Positions 43,760 through 50,895 of a stretch of DNA of 64,000 nucleotides are shown here, piece after piece. Source of the DNA: Halioglobus sp. (lineage in GTDB: Bacteria; Pseudomonadota; Gammaproteobacteria; Pseudomonadales; Halieaceae); the NCBI GenBank assembly GCA_028825045.1, contig JAPKAY010000018.1, positions 1 through 64,000 of the forward strand, in the 5' to 3' direction. The notes below the pieces were generated by a model. It had not been told where the DNA came from, searched no databases, and saw only the letters and a program-made list of their open reading frames with translations. The translations under genes were made by a program, and so were the position numbers. Numbering within the stretch: the first letter of the stretch is position 1; the number at the start of each line of letters is the position of its first letter.

Positions 43760-44995
43760 CTATATGCTCAATACACTGACAACCATGGCAGCTGCATCAG
43801 CCTGAACGAAACCACCACCGTTTTCGGCCAATGCGACCCGGGCGCCTTCCACCTGGCGCTCACCACAACGTCCGCGCAACTGTTCGGTCAATTCAAAGAT
43901 TTGGCCTATGCCGGTAGCACCGATCGGGTGTCCCTTGCGCAAAAGGCCGCCGGAAGTATTGACCGGAAGCTTGCCGCCCAGCCGACTGTGGCCTGCCTCC
44001 ACAAAAGCACCGCCCTCGCCTTGGGGACAAAGCCCCAGGTATTCGTAACAGAAAATTTCAGAAGGCGCAGAGGCATCGTGCAGCTCCACCACATCGACGT
44101 CTTCAGGCCCTATGCCCGCGGCCTCGTAGGCCGCAATGGCGGCCACCTCCGTCACCGTTTCCGCCGTGGAATCATCGTAATCAAAGCCACTCATCAGCAC
44201 GGTGGACTCCACTTTTACGGGCTGGCTGACCCCCAGCTCCCGGGCCTTGGCCTCGCTCATCAACACGACGGCAGCAGCGCCATCGCCGATGGGTGAACAC
44301 ATGGGAAGAGTCAGGGGATAGCAGATCTCAGGAGCAGCCAGCACATCGCTCACTGTCAACGGCTCTCGGTACTGCGCACGCGGGTTCAGGCTGCCGTGGA
44401 ATGAATTCTTGGCGGCAACAGCAGCGAATTGTTCCTGAGTAGTGCCATACTTTTGCATGTGCTCAAGGGACCAGGCAGCGTAAATATCCATAAACAGGCT
44501 GCGCTTGCTACCGGCACCCTGACTATCCATAGATACGCCCAGTGCTGCCATACGCTCCCCCAGCGTCGACATCAAACCCTCCATGTTGGTCACATCTACA
44601 GCCCCGGTGAACACCGAGAAAGTCTTTGCCTTGTCTTCGCTATAGAGTTTCTCATAGCCACAAGCCAGGACAATATCGTAGGCCCCCAACTCAATCATCT
44701 TGACTGCCTGGTTAAACGCAGTCGCTGCGGAAGCACAGGCATTCTCAAGGTTGAGTACAGGGATTTTTCCGATGCCCAGGTCACGAAGAATAATCTGTCC
44801 GGGAACGCACACCTGGCCTGCAATCACACTGGCCGCTGCATTGCCCATATAGGCAGCCTGCAAGTCAGAGCCTTCGATTGCAGCGTCCTTTAAGGCATCG
44901 TTAATGGCCTCTCCTGCCAACTGCTTGATATTCCTATCCATGAATTTGCCGAAGCAGGTCATTCCAATGCCAGCGATAACCGCAGGTCTGCCCAT
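43760..44995 (-). CDS. SCP2-type thiolase / lipid-transfer thiolase-like protein
   Basis: 411-residue thiolase-superfamily protein. The nucleophilic Cys87 lies in LENACASAATA, and the His of the active site in RKGHPIGATGIGQ near the C-terminus. The second cysteine of classical thiolases appears to be missing (the final motif reads ALAENGGGFV), which is the pattern of SCP2/SCPx-like enzymes used in sterol side-chain and related beta-oxidation. GGAG lies 5 nt before the ATG. It is the first gene of the minus-strand operon, and the left copy of a 112-bp inverted repeat ends 19 bp upstream, so control by the AraC/VirS-type regulator is likely. Confidence 0.85.
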   Translation of the reverse strand: MGRPAVIAGIGMTCFGKFMDRNIKQLAGEAINDALKDAAIEGSDLQAAYMGNAAASVIAGQVCVPGQIILRDLGIGKIPVLNLENACASAATAFNQAVKMIELGAYDIVLACGYEKLYSEDKAKTFSVFTGAVDVTNMEGLMSTLGERMAALGVSMDSQGAGSKRSLFMDIYAAWSLEHMQKYGTTQEQFAAVAAKNSFHGSLNPRAQYREPLTVSDVLAAPEICYPLTLPMCSPIGDGAAAVVLMSEAKARELGVSQPVKVESTVLMSGFDYDDSTAETVTEVAAIAAYEAAGIGPEDVDVVELHDASAPSEIFCYEYLGLCPQGEGGAFVEAGHSRLGGKLPVNTSGGLLRKGHPIGATGIGQIFELTEQLRGRCGERQVEGARVALAENGGGFVQADAAAMVVSVLSI

Positions 44996-45014
44996 AGTGG
45001 CTCCAAATGGGTGG

Positions 45015-45126
45015 TGTTCGATCGTGTATCTAAGTAAGGATGATTCTCGACATGGTCATAGATTAGTCTCGTGCACCCAGGGCCTGAATGTTTACAGCCG
45101 ACCAAATTGTTGACTATTCATGACAG
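45015..45126 (-). repeat. Left copy of 112-bp inverted repeat (promoter/operator of the thiolase operon)
   Basis: The reverse complement of this segment aligns without gaps to 46358-46469 with 23 mismatches by my count (about 79% identity; only 3 mismatches in the first 53 positions, which hold CAATTTGGTCGGC and GTAAACATTCAGGCCCTGGG). The conserved core is the part distal to the thiolase gene; the less conserved part reaches to 19 bp before its ATG. The placement suggests a duplicated operator plus promoter bound by the regulator encoded between the copies. Confidence 0.85.
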
Positions 45127-45202
45127 GCGGCATCAAGGACCAAAGCGGGTTAAAAATGTACTACTGTAAGGAACATTGGGTAGGTGAAGGCTGGGGCTTG
45201 CC

Positions 45203-46279
45203 ATGCGAGAATCCAAGGAATTCAATTATTCCACAAGCGGTAGAGGGCCTTTGCCCGTGAGAGCTGCATCAACCGAACGCCCGACCAACGTCATACGTCA
45301 CCTGATTTTCGGGCTGAATCCGCTGATTGAGCATCTGGAGGAAAACGACGTCGATGTTGGCGCGTTGCTGGATCAGGCGAAAATTCCTCGCCGAGAGCTC
45401 AAAAATCCGCGCTACCAGCTGACCTCCTCACAGGAACTTTGTTTCACGGAAGCTGCGTTGTCTGCTCTGGAACGCCCCGATCTAGGCCTCGATTTGGGCC
45501 AGCAATACCATGTGTCATCCTACGGCATGCTGGGGCTGGCAGCCTTGACCAGCGAGAATTTGTACGATGCCTTCGCGCTAGTGTTCAAATATATCCAGAT
45601 GACATGGAGCTACATGAACATCAGCCTTGAAACTTCAGATGACACCGCCATGTTGATCATCAGTAAGGCCCACGACCTAGGTAATTGCTATCACTACATG
45701 ATGGAACGGGACCTGGTGGCGGCCATGCTTTTTGCCAGCGAGATACGTGGGGAAACCCTGCCATTGCGCCAAGTAAATTTCAGCCATGCGTGCCCGGATT
45801 ACAACAATAGGTATGCAGAGGTATTCGGCTGTGACGTCCACTTCGACTGTGACCGAAATATGGTCGAATTTGACCCGGACTTCTTGCGCAGGCCTTTACC
45901 ACAAGCAGCTGAGGAGACATCGAAGATCTATGAACAGCAGTGCCAGCTGATCTGTGACTACCTGGAAGTCGAAGGCTCGTTTACGGAAAAAGTCCGCTTC
46001 CAGCTAATTCGATCACCGCAATTGATTTGTAACCTCGACATCCTGGCGGAAAGGATGTTTACAACCCCCCGCAGCGTTCAACGCAAGCTAGCCTCCGAGG
46101 GCACAACGTTCAAGGCTCTGGTCGAGGAAATTCGAAGAAATATCGCTCTGGAGTATCTTCATCAGGGCAATATGTTGATTGAGGATATCGCCGAGCGCCT
46201 GGGCTACAGTGATGCGGCGAGCTTCAGCCATGCATTCAAACGCTGGACAGGAAAATCGCCAAGCGCAACTCGCCAATGA
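45203..46279 (+). CDS. AraC-family regulator with arabinose_bd/VirS-type sensor domain
   Basis: 358 residues. The N-terminal two thirds match the 'Arabinose_bd' domain of OruR/VirS-type regulators (NPLIEHLEENDVDVGALL, YGMLGLAALTSENLYDA). The C-terminal AraC helix-turn-helix pair is LDILAERMFTTPRSVQRKLASEG (core FTTPRSVQRKLASEG) and IEDIAERLGYSDAASFSHAFKRWTGKSP (core AERLGYSDAASFSHAF). It lies between two divergent catabolic operons and between the two copies of a 112-bp inverted repeat, so it probably activates both from mirror-image operators. The start codon has only a weak ribosome-binding site. Ligand presumably a pathway substrate or CoA intermediate. Confidence 0.88.
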   Translation: MRESKEFNYSTSGRGPLPVRAASTERPTNVIRHLIFGLNPLIEHLEENDVDVGALLDQAKIPRRELKNPRYQLTSSQELCFTEAALSALERPDLGLDLGQQYHVSSYGMLGLAALTSENLYDAFALVFKYIQMTWSYMNISLETSDDTAMLIISKAHDLGNCYHYMMERDLVAAMLFASEIRGETLPLRQVNFSHACPDYNNRYAEVFGCDVHFDCDRNMVEFDPDFLRRPLPQAAEETSKIYEQQCQLICDYLEVEGSFTEKVRFQLIRSPQLICNLDILAERMFTTPRSVQRKLASEGTTFKALVEEIRRNIALEYLHQGNMLIEDIAERLGYSDAASFSHAFKRWTGKSPSATRQ

Positions 46280-46357
46280 TGTGTGCAAAAATCCCGCACA
46301 CATCGGCTCCTGGAGAATATGCACAACAAACAACTGTATTCCAATCCACAATGCCAT

Positions 46358-46469
46358 CTGTCATGAATAATCATCAATTTGGTCGGCCGTAAACATTCAG
46401 GCCCTGGGTGTGCGACACTAACCTACTGGCATGCAGGTAATCGCCCTTACGCAGGTACATTACCGAACA
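46358..46469 (+). repeat. Right copy of 112-bp inverted repeat (promoter/operator of the SnoaL-ADC operon)
   Basis: Inverted copy of 45015-45126, oriented so that the same end points to the plus-strand SnoaL-like gene whose ATG is 55 bp further. Both copies therefore have the same orientation relative to the operon each precedes. Similarity falls from 50 of 53 positions in the outer-regulatory core to about two thirds near the gene-proximal end, as expected if the operator is under stronger selection than the 5'-leader. Confidence 0.85.
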
Positions 46470-46524
46470 AATACCTGCGCGCTTCATCCACATCAAAAAA
46501 ACTAAACAGAGGATACCCAACATC

Positions 46525-46956
46525 ATGAGTACTGAAGCAAATAAGGAGGCTCTTCGCCGCATCATTGAGGACGGTTATAACGCGGGCAATACTGATGCCG
46601 TCAACCAATACGTAGCAGACGGCATGATCGATCACAATCCTCAGGTAGGCCAGGAGCCCGGCAGAGAAGGCTGGAAGAAGACCATCGACCAGGCACGTCG
46701 CGCCTTCCCCGATCTCTATATCTCGCTGGATACTGTCATTGGCGAAGACGACTGGGTAATGATGCGCGGTCGTATTTGCGGCACCAATACCGGGGAACTG
46801 GAAATTCCCGGGATGGATCAGTCCCTTCCTCCCACAGGCAAAAAAATGGAGGTACTCAACATGGCTCTAGCGCGATTTGAAAATGGAAAAATGGTAGAGC
46901 GTTGGCTGCTACGCGATGAGCGCCAGTTTGCTGAGCAAATGGGTCTAATGGGCTAA
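46525..46956 (+). CDS. SnoaL-like polyketide-cyclase-family protein
   Basis: 143 residues with the SnoaL pattern: N-terminal helix ALRRIIEDGYNAGNTDAVNQY (core IIEDGYNAGNTDAV), DHNPQVGQEPGREGWKK, AFPDLYISLDTVIGEDDWVMMRGR (core FPDLYISLDTVIGEDD) and a final GKMVERWLLRDE. The family folds as a dimeric alpha+beta barrel and includes ester cyclases and aldol-type cyclases. First gene of the operon preceded by the right inverted repeat; 21 bp before the acetoacetate-decarboxylase-like gene. Likely role: isomerisation, ring closing or opening of an intermediate. Confidence 0.84.
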   Translation: MSTEANKEALRRIIEDGYNAGNTDAVNQYVADGMIDHNPQVGQEPGREGWKKTIDQARRAFPDLYISLDTVIGEDDWVMMRGRICGTNTGELEIPGMDQSLPPTGKKMEVLNMALARFENGKMVERWLLRDERQFAEQMGLMG

Positions 46957-46977
46957 TTCAGGGAAGGAGAAATTTTC

Positions 46978-47808
46978 ATGACTGCATTCGGTGACGATCT
47001 CAACCCCCGTGGAGCGCTTTCAATCTACGGAGCAAAACCCAATGATTCGGCATTTCAATACGAGGGGCCTCTTTGGCACCAGGACCTTCATATCCTGTTC
47101 TATACAACCACCCACGAAGCCATTGCCAAGGTACTCCCCAACCCGTTGGAACCCAACTATGACCTTCCGCCGGTCTGTATGGCTGTCTCCTGGCAGACGG
47201 AAATGCGCTTGGCAGATGGCCGGAATCACAATTATGTAGGCATTTCACTTAACCCCGCCTGCCGATTCAAGGAAGTTTCAGGGCAATGCTGTGTTTTCGA
47301 ATACGTGGATGGCATTGATGGTGACAAGACCGCCGGGGCGGAGATTGTTCAGACCATCGGTATCAATATGGGGTGTAACAAAAAACTGGGTAACATTACC
47401 CGCAAGCCCGATGGGAACGAGCATGTTATGACCTGCGAGCGCAGAGGTCAGCCCTTGATTGAAGCGCGCTTTCGCAATTTCAAGCACGTCGAGGACATAT
47501 CACCCGTGTTTGCCGAAAATCCAGCACTGGCAGCCGTCCTCGCAGGGCGCTCGCTGGGAGTGCGGGAAATTCCAAAGCCGAATCACAACGGTTTTGACAT
47601 TCGCAGCGTGGTCGCCATGGGCCACGCCATGGGAAACATCTCAGAGATATCACTTGGAGAGGGTTCATTGGAGCTTTGGCATGGTGAGACAGACCCAGTC
47701 GATCTCCTCGAAGTCGTTGAATACGGGCCCGCCATTCACATGAAGCAATCCACCGGTAGCGAAGTCTGGACCAACACAGAAGAGTTGGAAAGACTGCCAA
47801 CCGACTAA
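46978..47808 (+). CDS. Acetoacetate decarboxylase-family protein
   Basis: 276-residue protein with the ADC beta-fold: PPVCMAVSWQTEM, YVGISLNPACRFK and the segment INMGCNKKLGNI, where Lys135 or Lys136 would be the Schiff-base lysine by comparison with the family's conserved ..KKLA motif. ADC-family members decarboxylate beta-keto acids or act as aldolase/dehydratase-like enzymes. AAGGAG lies 7 nt before the ATG, and the gene is coupled to the SnoaL-like gene. It fits late processing of a beta-keto intermediate in the AraC-controlled pathway; true substrate not known. Confidence 0.82.
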   Translation: MTAFGDDLNPRGALSIYGAKPNDSAFQYEGPLWHQDLHILFYTTTHEAIAKVLPNPLEPNYDLPPVCMAVSWQTEMRLADGRNHNYVGISLNPACRFKEVSGQCCVFEYVDGIDGDKTAGAEIVQTIGINMGCNKKLGNITRKPDGNEHVMTCERRGQPLIEARFRNFKHVEDISPVFAENPALAAVLAGRSLGVREIPKPNHNGFDIRSVVAMGHAMGNISEISLGEGSLELWHGETDPVDLLEVVEYGPAIHMKQSTGSEVWTNTEELERLPTD

Positions 47809-47835
47809 TCGGGCCTACGAGGGGTACGGGGTTTG

Positions 47836-48717
47836 CTATTCAGCCAACTCCTTTTTACCTCCATTTTCTTTCTGTCCACTAATTTCCCCGCCTGCCACCC
47901 TGGACATTATCCACGCCATTAAGGAGGCAGTTGCTTCGGGCATAAGACGATAGAGTTTGTCGAGAAACCAACTATCGACTCCAACTAGTATCCGAGTCTG
48001 GCCACGCTCAAGCCCACGAATAATTTTTCCAGCCGCCTTATCTGCACTGACACCAACCTGCTTCTCGGCTTCCCGTTCGCGGGCCAGCTCCTTGAATGCC
48101 TCGGGTACATCTGGAGAATTTTCAGTTATTCCTGTGCTTACAGCCCCAGGATAGACAACACATACCTTGATACCAGTGTCGTTTTTCAACTCAACCCTCA
48201 GCCCTTCTGTAAGCAGTTTTACCGCGGCCTTACTGGCGCCATAACCGACCTGACCAGGAAACGGCATATAGCCGCCCATGCTGGAAACATTGACGATTCC
48301 CGCCTCCTCCGCTTCCTTGAGAAAAGGAAGAAAAGCCTTGATCAGAAAGTACGTGCCCCACCAGTTGATATTAAATACCCGCTCTACCTGTTCTATGGGG
48401 AGTTCATCAATGCTGCTGTGAGCATGAATGACGCCAGCATTATTGATAATGACATGAACATGACCATGTTCCGCCAGCACCGCCTCTGGCAATGCAAACA
48501 CCTGCTCGCGGCTACTCACGTCGACCACATGCTTACTCATCGTTCCACCCATGGCGAGCACCATCTCTCGCGTCTCTGCCAGGGAGTTAGGATCGTAGTC
48601 CACACCAGCGACTATGGCGCCATGACCGGACAGTTGAATTGCCAGCTGCCTTCCAATCCCGGATCCCGCGCCTGTGACCACGCAAATTTTCTCTTTCAGC
48701 TGAATGTAAACCTCCAC
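47836..48717 (-). CDS. SDR-family oxidoreductase
   Basis: About 290 residues. Cofactor motif VVTGAGSGIGRQLA, VIINNAGVIHAH, catalytic Ser in NVSSMGGYMPF and the Tyr-Lys pair GYGASKAAVKLL; the C-terminal tail is long and lysine-rich. The start is uncertain. A GTG at 48717 overlaps the strong GGAGG (48711-48715). A homologous family N-terminus (..QLKEKICVVTG) would begin at an ATT codon at 48705, correctly spaced 5 nt from GGAGG. Direct-repeat box 8 lies upstream. The gene converges with the ADC-like gene and probably belongs to the same catabolic island. Confidence 0.83.
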   Translation of the reverse strand: MEVYIQLKEKICVVTGAGSGIGRQLAIQLSGHGAIVAGVDYDPNSLAETREMVLAMGGTMSKHVVDVSSREQVFALPEAVLAEHGHVHVIINNAGVIHAHSSIDELPIEQVERVFNINWWGTYFLIKAFLPFLKEAEEAGIVNVSSMGGYMPFPGQVGYGASKAAVKLLTEGLRVELKNDTGIKVCVVYPGAVSTGITENSPDVPEAFKELAREREAEKQVGVSADKAAGKIIRGLERGQTRILVGVDSWFLDKLYRLMPEATASLMAWIMSRVAGGEISGQKENGGKKELAE

Positions 48718-48750
48718 TGCTCTTAGAAGGCCGTAGTCTAGTGTAGGGAA

Positions 48751-48767
48751 ATGAATACAAGCTGAAG
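48751..48767 (-). promoter_or_regulatory. Direct-repeat box 8, facing the SDR gene
   Basis: On the minus strand CTTCAGCTTGTATTCAT, half-sites CTTCAG and ATTCAT with 11-bp period, 33-45 bp before the candidate starts of the SDR gene. Confidence 0.5.
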
Positions 48768-48845
48768 AGCGCTATGCAGTTCCATGATCGTTTTTGCTAA
48801 CGATGAATCTCCTACGGCCCGGCGTCTAGCACTCCACCCGGCCCG

Positions 48846-50045
48846 CTATTCAGAAATAACACGTACCGCGTCAGCCCGTTCGAACACCTCTGATTTCAAT
48901 TCCGTCCCCAAACCCGGCCCCTCTGGAGGGCGGATCATTCCACCACTCACTACCGGGAGACTCTCCATAACCTCGGTGTACCAGCCCGTATATAACGCCC
49001 GCACCGATTCCTGTATCACTGCATTCGGTGCATTGATGGACAGATGACAGGAAGCTGCAAACACCACAGGACCGGTACAATCATGAGGCGCAAGGGGCAA
49101 ATGCCAGGCCTCGGCCATGGTGGCCACCTTTTTGGCTTCGGAAATGCCACCGACCCAACCCAGATCGGGCATGACGAAGTCCGTGGCCTGCTTCTCCAGC
49201 AGATCCCGATAGCCCCAGCGGGTGGCAATGGTCTCACTCGCGCAGACCGGAATAGTCGTGCGCTGGCGAAACTCCTGAATCGTGGACAAACTGTCCATTT
49301 TTACGGGATCCTCTATCCAGGTAGGCTGGTAAGGCTCCAGGGCTCGAGAAATTTTTATCGCGGAGGGCAGATTCCACAGTGAGTGACACTCCACCATGAT
49401 TTCCATTCTATTCCCCACCGCATCCCGAATTTTGGCAAAAGGTTCCAGCGCTTTGTCCAGGTCAGAATTAGATATGGATTGGCCATTGCTCGCTTCAGCA
49501 GCACTATCGAACGGCCAGATCTTCATGGCAGTGATACCTTCCGCGAGCAGGCTTTCCGCCAACTCATCCGCGCGGTACAGAAAGGCCTCCAGGTCCTCAT
49601 AGGGACCCAGAGCTTCGCCTGCAGGCAATCCAAAATTCCCGGTCTTTTGACCATCCGCCGTACGGATATAGTTGTAGCCAGCGCAGGTGTTATAGGTACG
49701 AATCGAGTCCCGGCACTTGCCGCCGAGCAGCTGATAGACTGGCTGATTGGTGGCCTTCCCCCAGAGATCCCACAGCGCGATATCCACCGCCGAATTCCCC
49801 CGCATCTCCACGCCGGTAGAGCGAAAGCCCAGGTAGCCATACAGCTCCCGCCAGTGCCGGTCGATCTGTAGTGGATCTTTCCCCAATAGATAGGGCGCTA
49901 CAGTTTCGTGGATATAGGCTTCTACTGCCGCGGCGCCCATAAACGTTTCGCCCAGGCCGACGACCCCCTCATCAGTATGCACCTGAACCCAACACAGATT
50001 GGCAAATTCCTTCAGCCGCAAAGTTTCAATTTTGCTTACTTTCAT
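48846..50045 (-). CDS. Enolase-superfamily sugar-acid dehydratase (mandelate racemase/MLE family)
   Basis: 399 residues. An N-terminal capping domain (FMGAAAVEAYIHETVAPYLLG, ending at VDIALWDLWGKATNQPVYQLLGG, core ALWDLWGKATNQPV) is followed by a TIM barrel with ITAMKIWPFD, metal ligands in MVECHSLWN, WIEDPVKMD and CASETIATRWG, and the catalytic His in LAPHDCTGP. The pattern fits acid-sugar dehydratases of the galactonate/mannonate type, which make 2-keto-3-deoxy acids. It is not a close match to the longer L-fuconate dehydratase. Next to an SDR and the two-component system. Its product could feed KdgK and Eda, but the substrate is not determinable. Confidence 0.85.
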   Translation of the reverse strand: MKVSKIETLRLKEFANLCWVQVHTDEGVVGLGETFMGAAAVEAYIHETVAPYLLGKDPLQIDRHWRELYGYLGFRSTGVEMRGNSAVDIALWDLWGKATNQPVYQLLGGKCRDSIRTYNTCAGYNYIRTADGQKTGNFGLPAGEALGPYEDLEAFLYRADELAESLLAEGITAMKIWPFDSAAEASNGQSISNSDLDKALEPFAKIRDAVGNRMEIMVECHSLWNLPSAIKISRALEPYQPTWIEDPVKMDSLSTIQEFRQRTTIPVCASETIATRWGYRDLLEKQATDFVMPDLGWVGGISEAKKVATMAEAWHLPLAPHDCTGPVVFAASCHLSINAPNAVIQESVRALYTGWYTEVMESLPVVSGGMIRPPEGPGLGTELKSEVFERADAVRVISE

Positions 50046-50060
50046 CGCGTAACCTGCTGC

Positions 50061-50801
50061 TCAGTTCTTGCTACCACCAATATTCACTCCCAAACCGCCA
50101 TCCACCCGAATTGCCTGACCATTGATGAACGTGCATTTGTCACTTGCCAGAAAGGCAATGAGTTCACCCACCTCCTCCGGCTGGCCAATTCGACCGCTCA
50201 AGTGCGACTGATTCAATTCCTCCATCATCGCCTGCGGGTCACTGGCCTGTTCAAGAGCCCCTTGCAGCATGGGAGTATCAATAGAGCCCGGACAAACCGC
50301 CACGCAGCGAACCCTCGGTGAAAAATCTATGGCGATGGAGCGTGTAAGCCCCAGGATGGCAGACTTACTGGTCGCGTAAGCGGCAACAAACGGCTGCGCG
50401 ACAAAGGACTGCACGCTGGCAACATTGATCACTACAGATCCCTGCGGCATAAGCGGAATAGCGTATTTTGCGCACAACCAGGGCCCTTTGACGTTGACCG
50501 CCATCACGTGATCCCATTCATTTTCGCTAAGTTCCACTGCGTTGCCGTAGGACAACACACCTGCATTGTTTACCAGTACATCTACCTGTCCGAACTCGTC
50601 CTTAATAGAACTAAATACGGCGGCCACATCAACACCATTGCTGACATCACAGGGGTAAAATTTCGCGCCAGCGGGCGTCGAGCCAGAGCCCTCGTTTAAG
50701 CCAAGCACCACTGTCATAAAACCCCCGGCTGCTAAACAGTTGACTGCGGCCAGGCCGATACCGGTGCTTCCGCCTGTAACCACCGCAATTTTTTTACTCA
50801 T
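50061..50801 (-). CDS. SDR-family sugar or sugar-acid dehydrogenase
   Basis: 246-residue classical SDR from the ATG at 50801 (GGAG 9 nt upstream; a longer start at 50852 adds unrelated residues). Motifs: VVTGGSTGIGLAAV, VLVNNAGVLSYG, NVASVQSFVAQPF and the Tyr-Lys pair AAYATSKSAILGLT, ending in FINGQAIRVDGGLGVNIGG. It lies 15 bp upstream of the enolase-superfamily dehydratase on the same strand, which suggests that the two catalyse successive steps: oxidation of an aldose to the lactone, or of a keto-deoxy acid. Confidence 0.85.
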   Translation of the reverse strand: MSKKIAVVTGGSTGIGLAAVNCLAAGGFMTVVLGLNEGSGSTPAGAKFYPCDVSNGVDVAAVFSSIKDEFGQVDVLVNNAGVLSYGNAVELSENEWDHVMAVNVKGPWLCAKYAIPLMPQGSVVINVASVQSFVAQPFVAAYATSKSAILGLTRSIAIDFSPRVRCVAVCPGSIDTPMLQGALEQASDPQAMMEELNQSHLSGRIGQPEEVGELIAFLASDKCTFINGQAIRVDGGLGVNIGGSKN

Positions 50802-50895
50802 GGCAATACTCCAGTCATTCGCTTGAGCGCGTCTTGCTGTGCAATGCAGCAAAGCCCATCCTGCACCACTTTTCTGAACGGAGTATTAAGTAAAC

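Noticed and set aside
48846..50045. Calling this gene L-fuconate dehydratase (FucD)
   Set aside because: The Xanthomonas-type enzyme is longer and its N-terminal wording differs; only an acid-sugar dehydratase of the enolase superfamily can be supported.
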